A stretch of 43,226 bases of DNA, from IMG/VR virus record IMGVR_UViG_3300045918_000106, positions 1 to 43,226 of that record. One strand, given 5' to 3'. Position 1 is the stretch's first letter; each line of letters opens with the position of its first letter. Both the position numbers and the translations under genes were made by a program. The notes under the pieces were generated by a model, which was given only the letters and a program-made list of their open reading frames with translations, had not been told where the DNA came from and did not search any database. This DNA comes from a virus. This document shows positions 18,401 to 26,946 of this stretch, in pieces.

Positions 18401-21400
18401 TAGCCCATTTAAAGCTATTGCAAGATCTATAGGTACTGCTTGTATTTTAGCCATAGCTTGATCAATAGTTTGTTGACTAATGCTGCCCTCCATTTGCTTT
18501 AGGCCTTCCTTAATTGTATTAGATATTCCGGTTATAATCTTTCCTACCTTTGCAGATGCTTCCTCCATACCTGCTGTAGAAGTTTGTACCCAACTACTAT
18601 AACTATCTGAGGCAAACCATCCTCCACTAGTTTTCTGGGTTATATTAGCATAGGAAATTACTGCACCATTAAAAGTTCCTACAGCATCTATAAACCCTTT
18701 TATTTGTATGCCTGTTTGAGTAATAGAGGTAGTTGTACTCCCTCCAAATATACTTCCTATAATATTCCCTAATATAGGAGCAATAGTTCCAAAAGCTTTA
18801 GTTAATCCCGATACTGTTTTACTCTCTATACCTGCCCAAGGAGAGTCTAGGGCACTAGGATCGTTTATTCCTGCTATTTTATAAATAGCTGTAGATAACC
18901 CAGACATGTCACCAGCAATACTTTGCATACTAGCTAACATCTTTTTATTATAGTCTAATAAAGGATTTGAGTTTTTAGCAAGTAAGTCAATACCTTGTGT
19001 TATTGAGTCGGAGGATTTGGTTTTATCTCCAAGTACTCCACCTCCTTGTGCTGCCCCTAAATTTTCAGGTATTGCAGGAGCACCCCCTCCCCCACCACCG
19101 CTATGTCCTAAAGTTGCTAATAGGGCCATCATTGCTGCTACCCCTATAAATCCTGCCCACCCTGACTCCGCAAAAAAAGCAGCAGCTCCAGTAATTATAT
19201 TAGAGGCTGTTTTTAGTCCATTTTGTACTAAAGTTACTCCTGTACTAAACATCTTTGCAGCATTTTCTTTTAGGTATATTCCCATGGTTACTAAGTGAAC
19301 GGCCATTTCTATTTTAGATATGGCTTGGTATGCAGATGATTTTTCACTAAATAACTTTTTAGTCGACGATAAGTTACCCATGGTAAGCTCATCGGTTTGT
19401 TTAGCGTAGTTTTTATCTAATGCAGCTCTTTCTGCAGTTTCTGTAGCATACTTATTCTTTTGATCTTCATATCCTGCATCTAATTTAGCTTGTTTAGCTG
19501 TATTATTTGCCCAATCACTAGATACTGTGCTTATAGTAGTACCTAAAGTACTAAATAAAGAAGTAAGACTGGTTATAATACCTTGCTGCTCTTTTAGTTT
19601 ATCATTTACATTTGCCTGAGCTACTGCTATATCCGCAGTACTTTTTACCGAAGCTCTTTGGGCCTCTGAATTTGCTATTATTTTACTAGTTTGATCCTCA
19701 TATGCCTTACTTACCTCGGCGATTTGAGCAGATCTACCAACACCGATAGAGGATATTTTTGATTCTAAAGTACTGCTAGCAGAGGCTTTTTCAGATCTAG
19801 TAGCTTTAGGATTATTAGATACTCTGTTAAACTCTAGCTGCGCTTCTATTTTAGCATCTGCAATAGCCATTTCTATTTTACCTAGTGCTATTGCTTTATC
19901 ACTTGCTACTTTATTAAGATCTAGTACTTCTTTACTATTAATTCTTTCTGTTTCTAATTTTAATTTACTTTGAGCGTATAGTTGTTGATTAAGGGTATAT
20001 AATGAATTAGCGGTTTCTAGTTCAGTTAAGCCTATGGATATTTTACTTTGGCGCTGCTCCTCTAAGGCTTGTAGGTGTGCATTATCTAAGGCGACTATTC
20101 TTGTACTTTCTGCAAATTTATTTTTATTATACTCAGCCTCTGAGGCATGAACTGCTTCTGTAGATGAGTTTAATTGTAATAATAAAGCATTATGTTTATC
20201 TGTTATATCTGCATTTTGTTGTGCTAACACACCTTCCTCTATTATTCCCTTCTTAGTATGGTCAGAAATAATTTTAGTAGACTTATCAATTTGATTTTGT
20301 AAATCTCTTTGCTTATCTTTAATAAGCAGTTCTTCACGGCTATTAACTAGGGATACTGCTTCAACTTCTAAAACAGTATTATAGGATCCTAAAGAACTCC
20401 TTAAGGTAGTATTACTTGCTAGTCTATTATCTAATATACTTTTTTCAAACGTACTAACTTTTTGTAATTGAGTATTAGTTGCTGTGAGTATCCCAATAGC
20501 TCCATCTTCTATGATATTTGTTTTTTGAGCTCCTAAGCCTACTTTTTGTTGCGAGGCCCCAATTCCTTGCTTAAGCAAACTTAATGCAGGGGTTAAAACA
20601 ACATCACCTTTATACTTATCAGAAATTTTCTGTAGTTCTGTTGGACTATTAAAAGCTTTAGTTACTTCTTCTAATATTTTTTGACTTCTTTGACTTATCT
20701 CTATAGTAGAGTTATTGGAGGCTATTGCGACTCTTGCTGCTGCTACTGCGGCAGGGGAGGAAGCTCCATCTTTAATTATTGCTTCTTGTTTACTACTATT
20801 TATGCCTGCATCAGTTATCGTTTTAGATATTGCAGCTTCTTCCATATTTTTAGATAAACTTAATGTAGCATCTATTAATCTAATTTGAGTATTTATACCT
20901 TCTACTTCTAACTTAGTCATAGCTGCTACTGCTTCTGGAGTAGTTACTCCTCCTTTAAAAGCATTTTTTGCTATTGCTATACCTGCTGCTTCCCCTGCTT
21001 CTATTAATTTTTTAGTTAAGTTTTTAACTCCTTGATCGAACATATCTCCTGAAACAAGTGCCCCTATACCTTTAGTCATTTTTTCAAGTTCAGGAGCAAG
21101 CTTATTAGCTGTATCTCTAGCTTCTTGTGCTTGTTTTTGTAGGGTAACTATCTCATACTTAGTAGCTGTAGAGGCCATACTTCCTGACTTCTGCTTTAAG
21201 TCTTGTGCTTTTTTCTCGTAGTTAGACGCTTCAGATGTTGCTTTAGAGTATGCTTCTTGAAGGCTGTTTATTACAGAAGATTGTTCCTCAAACTGTTTTC
21301 TAACACTAGGGGACATCATTTGTATCATATTTAAATCTTCTGTGGCTTTTGAAAGTGCTTCTACTCCCTGAATAGGGTTATGTAGGGCTTTAGCAAGAGC

Positions 21401-23884
21401 ATTTGCTGAATCTATTTGATCAGATGCAAATTTTCCTGCTGTATCTGAAGGTAATAAACTTGTAGTCATAGCTTTAAAACTTTTACCTGCATTATCCAAG
21501 CTAGTAGTAAATGTAGTAGTATTAGAAGTAGCATTATTTATATTATTGCTTAATGCTTTTTCTGCAGCAGCTATTTTCTCTACCGCGGCTATTCTCTCTG
21601 GTTTAGTTAGTCTATTTAAAGCCTCTTCTGCAGTTTTTAAGTTAAGAGTCTCTTCAGGTTTTAATTGTAGTATATCAGATAAAGTACCCCTAAACTTACT
21701 TTTAGATACCTCATCTGTAGCTAAATTTAATGATTGTTCAATATTTTTAGGTAAGTTCTCTATTAAAGTACTAGAAAGGTCTCCGTACAATTTTATACTA
21801 TCTAGTCCTCTACTCCATATTCCTGAATTTCTATCCGCTTCATTATATGCTTCTGCTGTTTTAATAAGGCTATCTGCTAGTCCTGCTACGGCATTGCTTC
21901 TTGCTTTCATACTTTCTTCATTTAGAAAGTCCTTAGTGTTCTTTTTATTTAAATTATCAATAGTACTAGAGGCTGTATCTACTGCTGTACTCATAGATTC
22001 TACTTCTGATTTAAATTTCTCTACTTGTTTTGCATTACTATTAAAAGCACTATTAAGCATATCAAATACCATTACTACCATACCTATAACTGCAAATACG
22101 TTCATTAAACTCATTGCTATGGTAGTTATTGATACTGCTAATATTCTTGCTGTTCCTGACGTTAAAGTCGCGATTGCTCTCCATACTATTAATCTATTTG
22201 TACTTTTCTCTACTACTTTACCATTTTCATCGAATGAAGCATTTGTACCATTTAAAGTATCTGACCACAGTTTTTTCAGTGCAGCTCCTGGACCCATTTC
22301 TTGAGTATTTTGTCCTACATTAGCAAGTACAGCAGCGGATTCGGCTTTCTGTGCAGCGGACTTAGCATTTCTATTATGAGCTGCTTCTAAACTAGCGAAG
22401 TTACCTGGTCTACCTATTGCTTCGGCTGTTTTTGCAGCTTCTATGGATAGTTTTTCTTGCTCTACTATAGTAGCCTGTAGTTCCATCCTGGCTATTTTTA
22501 TTAAATCTATATCTTTTTCTCTTGCGGCTATTGTTTGTTGTACTATTATTTTTTGGCTTTCTGATAGAGCATTATTATCCATCAGTATATTGGCCTGTTT
22601 TAACTGACTTTCGTTAAGTTTTTGTTGTCTTTCGAAAGATTTATCATCGGAAGTACTAGGAGTATAAGCCTCAGACATTATTTTACTAAGTAATCTTGAA
22701 TTTTCTGGTAATGCTTTAGCTAAGTTAGTTCTGATATTAGCTATTCCTGCGTTAATTTTTGCATTTAGAGGCTCCATTATGGCGTCTCCTGCTTGAGCAG
22801 CTGCATTTGCTTTAAATAGCTCATGAGTTTCGGCTAGTTTTTTTGCTGTTACTGCGGCAGCCTCTGCTGATTTAACAAGTCCCACCCTCCACTCTGATAA
22901 AGCTGGAATTGCTTTTGATACTAGCATAGTTGCTATTCCTGCCATAACTAAAGCTAAGGTAGTAGGACTTTCAGCTAAATATTTAGCAACAGGGCCTAAT
23001 ACAGTATTTATTAGGTTTAATCCAGACGTAGCTAGATCTGTCATACTAGCCATTAGTTTTGAATATGGATTTACTTCTACATTAATAGCTCCAAATTTAA
23101 TCTCACCTTGTTTAATAGCTTCATTTGCGAAAGCTTGGCTTTTCTGATACGCTGTAAGAGAGGTTACTGATACCCCTAGTTGTCTAGCGTACGCATTTTG
23201 GGCTTGAGTTACACGAACAATAATACCAAGTTCGTCTAATAATTCAGGCTGTGATTTAACTACCCCTAGGGTTAATCTACTTAAGGATTCCGGAAGGTCT
23301 CTTCCTAGAGCAGTAGATGCATTTTTAGCTACCTGTGCTAGGCGAAGAAACTGATCTCCGCTTAATTGGCCTGCATTAGCTTGTGCTGTAGCAGTCATAG
23401 CGGCCTTCATACTTATAGCCCCCTCTGTTACATCTCTAAGTTGTCTAGCCACGTTAGTTAAGCTTTTTCCACTAGATACAGATAATTGGTCCATTCCTTT
23501 AATAAGATTTGCTGTATCAGCTGCTATACTTAAGGCTGTCCATGCAGCACCTACGGCAAATAAATTGGCAGCGAAAGTTGCATAGACGTGTACAAGCCCG
23601 CCCAGCCCTTGGGCTTGACGAGCAAAATCTTTAGATGCATCTCCTCCTCCTGCGCCAGTAGTACCCCTATCCATACCCGAAGAAGCAGCGTATTGAGGTA
23701 TTCCTGCACTAGCCATAGCAGCTCCTGCAGGTCTAGCACCCGCCTGGCTAACCGCTTTAGATGTTCTGGTAGCCTGTTGTTCTGTAGCTAGTAATTGTTC
23801 TTTTAACGTTTGTACATCTTTTGTAGTTAGTTTTATTGATCCACCATCTACAAGACTTAGGGTTATTTGTACATCAGCGGCCAT
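15479..23884 (-). CDS. Tail tape measure protein
   Basis: The start chosen is the ATG at 23884 with GAGGT upstream. A longer frame to 23959 would include the promoter. The product is 2801 residues, beginning MAADVQITLSLVDGGSIKL, with long Ala/Lys/Glu-rich helices and heptad-like segments. Hydrophobic segments lie at ~310-335, ~580-620 and ~1600-1640, the last followed by HSGGGGGGAP. The C-terminus carries the familiar motif FAQGGRHTGGARIVGEKGPELEVTGPSNIF. Its place after the chaperone pair and before the hub is canonical. It sets tail length and is ejected with DNA; at about 0.15 nm per residue it predicts a tail near 420 nm. It has its own promoter. Confidence 0.95.
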   Translation of the reverse strand: MAADVQITLSLVDGGSIKLTTKDVQTLKEQLLATEQQATRTSKAVSQAGARPAGAAMASAGIPQYAASSGMDRGTTGAGGGDASKDFARQAQGLGGLVHVYATFAANLFAVGAAWTALSIAADTANLIKGMDQLSVSSGKSLTNVARQLRDVTEGAISMKAAMTATAQANAGQLSGDQFLRLAQVAKNASTALGRDLPESLSRLTLGVVKSQPELLDELGIIVRVTQAQNAYARQLGVSVTSLTAYQKSQAFANEAIKQGEIKFGAINVEVNPYSKLMASMTDLATSGLNLINTVLGPVAKYLAESPTTLALVMAGIATMLVSKAIPALSEWRVGLVKSAEAAAVTAKKLAETHELFKANAAAQAGDAIMEPLNAKINAGIANIRTNLAKALPENSRLLSKIMSEAYTPSTSDDKSFERQQKLNESQLKQANILMDNNALSESQKIIVQQTIAAREKDIDLIKIARMELQATIVEQEKLSIEAAKTAEAIGRPGNFASLEAAHNRNAKSAAQKAESAAVLANVGQNTQEMGPGAALKKLWSDTLNGTNASFDENGKVVEKSTNRLIVWRAIATLTSGTARILAVSITTIAMSLMNVFAVIGMVVMVFDMLNSAFNSNAKQVEKFKSEVESMSTAVDTASSTIDNLNKKNTKDFLNEESMKARSNAVAGLADSLIKTAEAYNEADRNSGIWSRGLDSIKLYGDLSSTLIENLPKNIEQSLNLATDEVSKSKFRGTLSDILQLKPEETLNLKTAEEALNRLTKPERIAAVEKIAAAEKALSNNINNATSNTTTFTTSLDNAGKSFKAMTTSLLPSDTAGKFASDQIDSANALAKALHNPIQGVEALSKATEDLNMIQMMSPSVRKQFEEQSSVINSLQEAYSKATSEASNYEKKAQDLKQKSGSMASTATKYEIVTLQKQAQEARDTANKLAPELEKMTKGIGALVSGDMFDQGVKNLTKKLIEAGEAAGIAIAKNAFKGGVTTPEAVAAMTKLEVEGINTQIRLIDATLSLSKNMEEAAISKTITDAGINSSKQEAIIKDGASSPAAVAAARVAIASNNSTIEISQRSQKILEEVTKAFNSPTELQKISDKYKGDVVLTPALSLLKQGIGASQQKVGLGAQKTNIIEDGAIGILTATNTQLQKVSTFEKSILDNRLASNTTLRSSLGSYNTVLEVEAVSLVNSREELLIKDKQRDLQNQIDKSTKIISDHTKKGIIEEGVLAQQNADITDKHNALLLQLNSSTEAVHASEAEYNKNKFAESTRIVALDNAHLQALEEQRQSKISIGLTELETANSLYTLNQQLYAQSKLKLETERINSKEVLDLNKVASDKAIALGKIEMAIADAKIEAQLEFNRVSNNPKATRSEKASASSTLESKISSIGVGRSAQIAEVSKAYEDQTSKIIANSEAQRASVKSTADIAVAQANVNDKLKEQQGIITSLTSLFSTLGTTISTVSSDWANNTAKQAKLDAGYEDQKNKYATETAERAALDKNYAKQTDELTMGNLSSTKKLFSEKSSAYQAISKIEMAVHLVTMGIYLKENAAKMFSTGVTLVQNGLKTASNIITGAAAFFAESGWAGFIGVAAMMALLATLGHSGGGGGGAPAIPENLGAAQGGGVLGDKTKSSDSITQGIDLLAKNSNPLLDYNKKMLASMQSIAGDMSGLSTAIYKIAGINDPSALDSPWAGIESKTVSGLTKAFGTIAPILGNIIGSIFGGSTTTSITQTGIQIKGFIDAVGTFNGAVISYANITQKTSGGWFASDSYSSWVQTSTAGMEEASAKVGKIITGISNTIKEGLKQMEGSISQQTIDQAMAKIQAVPIDLAIALNGLTPDEQLKKLNTTFSNVFDSFARTAMPNIDLFIQAGESAGQTFARIAKQIQNVGMSLKLIGTIYTDPVHRAAKTNSEIISSNKAYQQVVVHNIIETIKGIWSPQYIKDMQTPAPMPAQMQIIYTKLTSAVDLFNKQPKATDYTRAIFALSTAKANQTSDTAKYNTPGGGGLPVMQLYTDAQVVAAAQSTIDSLEKATPALKSLQAQVDIMTNAFNGDSLAYYTQEMALLTDKLYAATGGVDAYNTQMDFVTSKFISADESVKILADSLSTEFKDTTAATADTIGGLGAQLALANHTIPTTREEFKTLMQTVASELDSTNSNSINLYASLLKIAPAFDAVHQIVGAAALSLNALQKSFLDLQVQMFTAQGNLWGAVDLQRKLDLANTDVATSAGAAALAQYNLNATYKSLMQSTKDSITLNNKLNVLKGNTTDAEIQRNNDIAAQQALLAAIVDTSANSTGAATAAIINNNIALINETYELQKSTASLKAKNDLEVKIYTALGKTEQALLLTRQATLDVMDASLRPMQVYLNALEDEATVKTKLKTAYDKESATLSTTITSLKAAVITLSDLRKSLQQGTLSTLTAKQKYDNSKVDFLNIKTAAQQILNPLTATAEETQAKNDAIGKISQAANDLLTNSQVLYASSDAYTVDYQSVLDALGNTGTVLGEQATIADLQLSAMTESVTALGLIQDNTDTTASLLQQLLDMALVTEAARQASVDAGSMSSMNSSNKKTIMPISDSLVPSKLTSTSSLTQQQVSAANDANTTAQVTAATLTAQATQAAASASILNTNAGDIQWQAGILDQFANNNDMQAAYKYLLPRGGHLADMENAWLGVGIRYDNYQNADGEGYQSFADFASDTQYVPYFAQGGRHTGGARIVGEKGPELEVTGPSNIFSHDQTRAMFKQDNSELIAEIRSLREEVASLRQEQQVQTGHLIQTVFTSSNDSAARIVNATQEVAVDTQWANRSALKVA

Positions 23885-23930
23885 ATTTATACCTCGCGTA
23901 AAGTCTATAGACTTATAAATTTTATATGCC

Positions 23931-23959
23931 AGTATAACATAACACCAAGCATATGTCAA
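23931..23959 (-). promoter_or_regulatory. Sigma-70 promoter for the tape measure gene
   Basis: On the minus strand, TTGACA (23954-23959) and TATACT (23931-23936) are separated by 17 bp. The A/T-rich ATATTTTATCC precedes the -35. It lies between the chaperone terminator and the tape measure start at 23884. Confidence 0.88.
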
Positions 23960-23981
23960 GGATAAAATATTTAATGCATAG

Positions 23982-24015
23982 AAAAAGCCTGCTAATTTTA
24001 TTTAGCAGGCTTTTT
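23982..24015 (-). terminator. Rho-independent terminator after the chaperone genes
   Basis: Two perfect 14-bp arms (AAAAAGCCTGCTAA and its complement) enclose a 6-base loop. A T-run follows on the minus strand. The stop codon of the second chaperone frame lies in the left part of the hairpin, and the tape measure promoter begins a few bases later. Confidence 0.85.
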
Positions 24016-24303
24016 ATTTTTACTATTGATAATTTCACTTCTATGTCTGTCTAGTGTGGAAATAATAAAGAAGCAACTTTTTGCATCCTCTACGCCCATA
24101 ATATTAAATACATCATAAATACCTGACATACTTTTACCTAAATAGTTTCCGTTCATACTATCCCAGTTATCCTGGAGCATATTATATACACCTATAGCTT
24201 CTTGGACTTCTTCATGTAAATCCTCGTACTCTATAGGTATATTTTCTTTAATAGGGTCCTGATTAAGCATTTCACACATCTCAAAATATTGATTTTTAGT
24301 CAT
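23998..24303 (-). CDS. Tail assembly chaperone, second frame (lambda gpT-like)
   Basis: From the first ATG this frame has 101 residues (MTKNQYFEMCEMLNQDPIKENIPIEYEDLHEEVQEAIGVYNMLQDNWDSMNGNYLGKSM...). The frame is open upstream for 22 more codons, encoding SESQWEQVGIQIKSFYQNSQVG, up to the slippery site at 24369-24375. The sequence before the ATG is protein-like and the ATG has no well-spaced ribosome site. It is therefore most likely made only as a -1 frameshift fusion of about 257 residues with the upstream gene, as with lambda gpG-T. Such fusions load the tape measure and recruit tail tube subunits. The stop lies within the terminator hairpin. Confidence 0.85.
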   Translation of the reverse strand: MTKNQYFEMCEMLNQDPIKENIPIEYEDLHEEVQEAIGVYNMLQDNWDSMNGNYLGKSMSGIYDVFNIMGVEDAKSCFFIISTLDRHRSEIINSKNKKPAK

Positions 24304-24332
24304 TCCTACTTGAGAGTTCTGATAAAATGATT

Positions 24333-24770
24333 TTATTTGGATTCCGACTTGCTCCCACTGGGACTCTGAAAATTTGATAATTCAGTAACGGTTTCACTAA
24401 TAAAAGAGTCAAAGTTAGATGACGCCTTCATTAAAAATAGTGCATTTTCACGCGAGTAAGCCAATGTATTATCTGATTTTTGTCCAGATACATCTACAGG
24501 GGCTAGAGATTCTAAGTAGGCGAACTTAAGACCAGTCCATCCTTGGATACACCCATCTACATATAGTTGTAGGAATAGGTCATCATTTAGTGTTTCCACA
24601 GGCTGACGATTTTTATACTCAATTTTTGTAGCCTTTTTACGAATCTTCATTAGTTCTTCACGAGATAAGAAGCAAAGATTAAGTTTAAACCCTTCAAACC
24701 CAGGGTATTCTACTTCTACTGATTTAGTAGGAACTAAAAGACTTTTAAGACTTACGATTTCATCTGACAT
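24333..24770 (-). CDS. Tail assembly chaperone, first frame (lambda gpG-like)
   Basis: The product is 145 residues. SVEVEYPGFEGFKLNLCFLSREELMKIRKKATKIEYKNRQPVETLNDDLFLQLYVDGCIQGWTGLKFAYLESL is the typical pattern of siphovirus tail assembly chaperones. It ends in a polar tail (NFQSPSGSKSESK). A canonical AAATTTT slippery heptamer lies at codons 132-134, in phase for a -1 shift into the next frame. The gene sits between the tail tube terminator and the tape measure, its canonical place. The only nearby ribosome site is weak (AAGG, 12 bases upstream). Expression probably depends on read-through of the terminator at 24802-24831, which fits a non-virion protein needed in small amounts. Confidence 0.88.
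   Translation of the reverse strand: MSDEIVSLKSLLVPTKSVEVEYPGFEGFKLNLCFLSREELMKIRKKATKIEYKNRQPVETLNDDLFLQLYVDGCIQGWTGLKFAYLESLAPVDVSGQKSDNTLAYSRENALFLMKASSNFDSFISETVTELSNFQSPSGSKSESK
24369..24375 (-). promoter_or_regulatory. -1 ribosomal frameshift site A AAT TTT
   Basis: Read on the minus strand this is AAATTTT, phased as A-AAT-TTT in the first chaperone frame, which is the canonical X-XXY-YYZ pattern. After slippage the codons continue TCA GAG TCC CAG TGG with no stop into the second frame. A small stem (TCCC with GGGA) follows closely. Confidence 0.85.
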
Positions 24771-24793
24771 TTTATTATTATACCTTATTATTG

Positions 24794-24831
24794 TTAAAAA
24801 GAGGGGTGGGCAAGCTTTTTATCCCACCCCT
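24794..24831 (-). terminator. Rho-independent terminator after the tail tube gene
   Basis: On the minus strand, AGGGGTGGG pairs with CCCACCCCT (24802-24831) and CTTTTT follows. It separates the abundant tail tube gene from the tail assembly chaperones. Confidence 0.88.
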
Positions 24832-24845
24832 GTGAAACTTATTAC

Positions 24846-26438
24846 TTAAGCAGAGAAGTAACGAATACTAATATCATTAGTATTTGCAATATCGTAGCTA
24901 GTTGCTGTAGTGTTAGAAGTACCTTGAGCATTGAATGTAATAGCGGTTGAGATAACGTCTGCTACATCTACGCTTGGAACACCTAACATAACACCAGGCA
25001 TTTCTAGTTCTAGACGAGTACCATTAGCTCCTCCACCGAGCTCTACTTGTATACGGAACTTAGTTTCAGCAGAAGTTCCTGCTGCGGATAATACGTCCGT
25101 TAATAGTGTAGAGGCTTCATTAGTACCTGTTTTTAAATAGGCATTTAAAGTTCCGCTAATTGCTCTAGTTCCAGTAAAGTATCCTATAGGAGTATTTACA
25201 ACACCCATATTAGTAGGAGTTACATATGTAATATTATTAGCTATAGTAATATTACCCGCAGTAAGCACTAGAGAATATGTTTTATCAGATCCTAAAGTAT
25301 CTCCTATATTTCCTAGTAAGCTCTTAACCTGTAATGTAGACAACTTATTAGTAATGTAGTTTGCACTAGTTACTTTTCCTTGGGCTGTCCCTGCTAGGTT
25401 AGTCGCTCCAAATACTACTGTAGCATTATCTAGTCCCGCATTTGTATCCGAAGATACAGTAGCTATGCTTGCTCCCGCTAGTTGAATAAGCTTAGTACCT
25501 TTAGCAGTCCAAGCGGCTGTTGCAATAGCATCTAGACCAAAATCTACCTGTACTTGATCTATAGCACAGTTTTCAATAACATAAGTAGAGTTATCTACTA
25601 CAAATATAAATGCTATAGCTTGTAGTTGGTTTTTATTAGAAGTTGCAGAAGTTACTTCTGCATAAGAAGTTCCTCCTGTTACAGAAGCATTTTCTACCCA
25701 AGCTGCTCGTTCCCATGTAACTGTTACAGGAGAAGCATTTGCTGTACCTGCTGAAACTATAGGAGTGTCTAAATAGTTAAATACAATGCTAGTAGCGGAA
25801 GCGCTAACTACTTGTGCGGGTCCGTTCCATCCTATCATATTTGCTGCTACCGAAGCTTGTTTAATATAAACAATATCATTAACTACTGGCAGGCCAGACA
25901 TTGCTGTGCCTGCTAAAGTTATGGCAGAAGCGGCAGTTGTTGCACGAGTAAATCCTGTAGCTCCGGTAATAGTAGTTGCAGATATTACTGCACCCCCTGC
26001 TGTACCGTTAGGATCTGAACACTTACTTACTGCTACGGACCCTAGTAAGGCATTCCAAAGTACTCTTTCTTCCGCTGTAGTATTTCCTAAGGTAAATGCT
26101 GTTCCTGCTGTTCCTGAGGGCTTACGTGGACGAATATACGTAGAGAAACTAATATCTACAGGATTAAGAGCTGTATTAAAGGCTCTCTGTCCACGAATAG
26201 GAGTGTTCCCTGCTTCTTTGATTTGAATATTAGCAGTACTTGTAGCTTGAGAGAATTTAAATCCGTCAAGTACTTGTAGTTCAAAGGTATTAGTTGTATT
26301 AAATCCTGTAGTAAATACTTGTCCTGCGGCGCTACTTGTTCCAGAGCCCGCTGCAGTAATAACAGTTCCCTGCCCTGCTCCAGTACTTAGGTTCGTAGTA
26401 ACAAATACTCTACTATTTCTTGATAAATTATATGCCAT
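24846..26438 (-). CDS. Major tail tube protein
   Basis: The product is 530 residues with AAAGGAA before the ATG. It begins MAYNLSRNSRVFVTTNLSTG and then FELQVLDGFKFSQATSTANIQIKEAGNTPIRGQRAFNTALNPVDISFSTYIRP, the pattern of siphovirus tail tube proteins that bind neighbours through beta hairpins. Residues ~235-300 (WVENASVTGGTSYAEVTSATSNKNQLQAIAFIFVVDNSTYVIENCAIDQVQVDFGLDAIATAAWTAKG) and the C-terminal domain ending NTNDISIRYFSA support the call. Its place between the tail terminator and the chaperones is canonical. A strong terminator follows, as expected for a very abundant product. Confidence 0.88.
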   Translation of the reverse strand: MAYNLSRNSRVFVTTNLSTGAGQGTVITAAGSGTSSAAGQVFTTGFNTTNTFELQVLDGFKFSQATSTANIQIKEAGNTPIRGQRAFNTALNPVDISFSTYIRPRKPSGTAGTAFTLGNTTAEERVLWNALLGSVAVSKCSDPNGTAGGAVISATTITGATGFTRATTAASAITLAGTAMSGLPVVNDIVYIKQASVAANMIGWNGPAQVVSASATSIVFNYLDTPIVSAGTANASPVTVTWERAAWVENASVTGGTSYAEVTSATSNKNQLQAIAFIFVVDNSTYVIENCAIDQVQVDFGLDAIATAAWTAKGTKLIQLAGASIATVSSDTNAGLDNATVVFGATNLAGTAQGKVTSANYITNKLSTLQVKSLLGNIGDTLGSDKTYSLVLTAGNITIANNITYVTPTNMGVVNTPIGYFTGTRAISGTLNAYLKTGTNEASTLLTDVLSAAGTSAETKFRIQVELGGGANGTRLELEMPGVMLGVPSVDVADVISTAITFNAQGTSNTTATSYDIANTNDISIRYFSA

Positions 26439-26505
26439 ATTGATTCCTTTATATGGTTATGTGTTTTAATATATTATTGACTAGATATTTATCTGTACTT
26501 AATAA

Positions 26506-26946
26506 TTAAATCACGTAGTGTTGCACTGTAATATTGATTTCACCAACTCCGTACGGCTCTAACAGCCCTTCATCTGTAATTATTGAAGTGATACTTATTT
26601 CCAATAATTGCGCTCCGGGAACGGTTTCATCATATACTAAATTGCGATTTGCATCTAGACATCTCTCTACATCTTCTAAGAGGTTCTCTAATGCTGCTTG
26701 TGGGTCTTCTTCTTTTACATAACATTTTATCGATATGCTTAAAAAAGCCCATTTGAATGCTCCTGGTTTATACTCTCTAGTCTCAGACCCTGCTGCTAAG
26801 TATACTGCAGGTAGGTCTTGTACTTCATCCCAGAACTTTAGCTTAGGATAAGCATTACCATTAATACTTGTTTTATATTGCCCAGTTCCATCTATTGCTT
26901 TTAGTTTCTCTGCAAGGGCCTTTACTATACTTGTTCTAGCGCTCAT
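26506..26946 (-). CDS. Tail terminator / tail completion protein
   Basis: The product is 146 residues: MSARTSIVKALAEKLKAIDGTGQYKTSINGNAYPKLKFWDEVQDLPAVYLAAGSETREYKPGAFKWAFLSISIKCYVKEEDPQAALENLLEDVERCLD. The pattern of an N-terminal helix, 'D....PAV.....', then a beta sheet and a helix with 'LE.L..D.......' matches lambda gpU-like tail terminators. These form the ring that stops tube growth and joins head to tail. The start overlaps the preceding stop by 4 bp and GAGG lies upstream. It directly precedes the tail tube gene, as expected. Confidence 0.78.
   Translation of the reverse strand: MSARTSIVKALAEKLKAIDGTGQYKTSINGNAYPKLKFWDEVQDLPAVYLAAGSETREYKPGAFKWAFLSISIKCYVKEEDPQAALENLLEDVERCLDANRNLVYDETVPGAQLLEISITSIITDEGLLEPYGVGEINITVQHYVI

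Noticed and set aside
19017-19298. Plus-strand frame rich in Pro and Ala
   Set aside because: It is the reverse of the Gly-rich tape measure segment near its third hydrophobic region.
21546-22304. Plus-strand open frame of 252 codons inside the tape measure gene
   Set aside because: It lies entirely within a clear tape measure coding region and has no promoter or ribosome site context. Ala/Ser/Leu-rich antisense frames are expected opposite such DNA.
23885-23959. Longer N-terminus for the tape measure protein
   Set aside because: It would include the promoter and lacks a ribosome site. The ATG at 23884 has GAGGT and starts a typical tape measure N-terminus.
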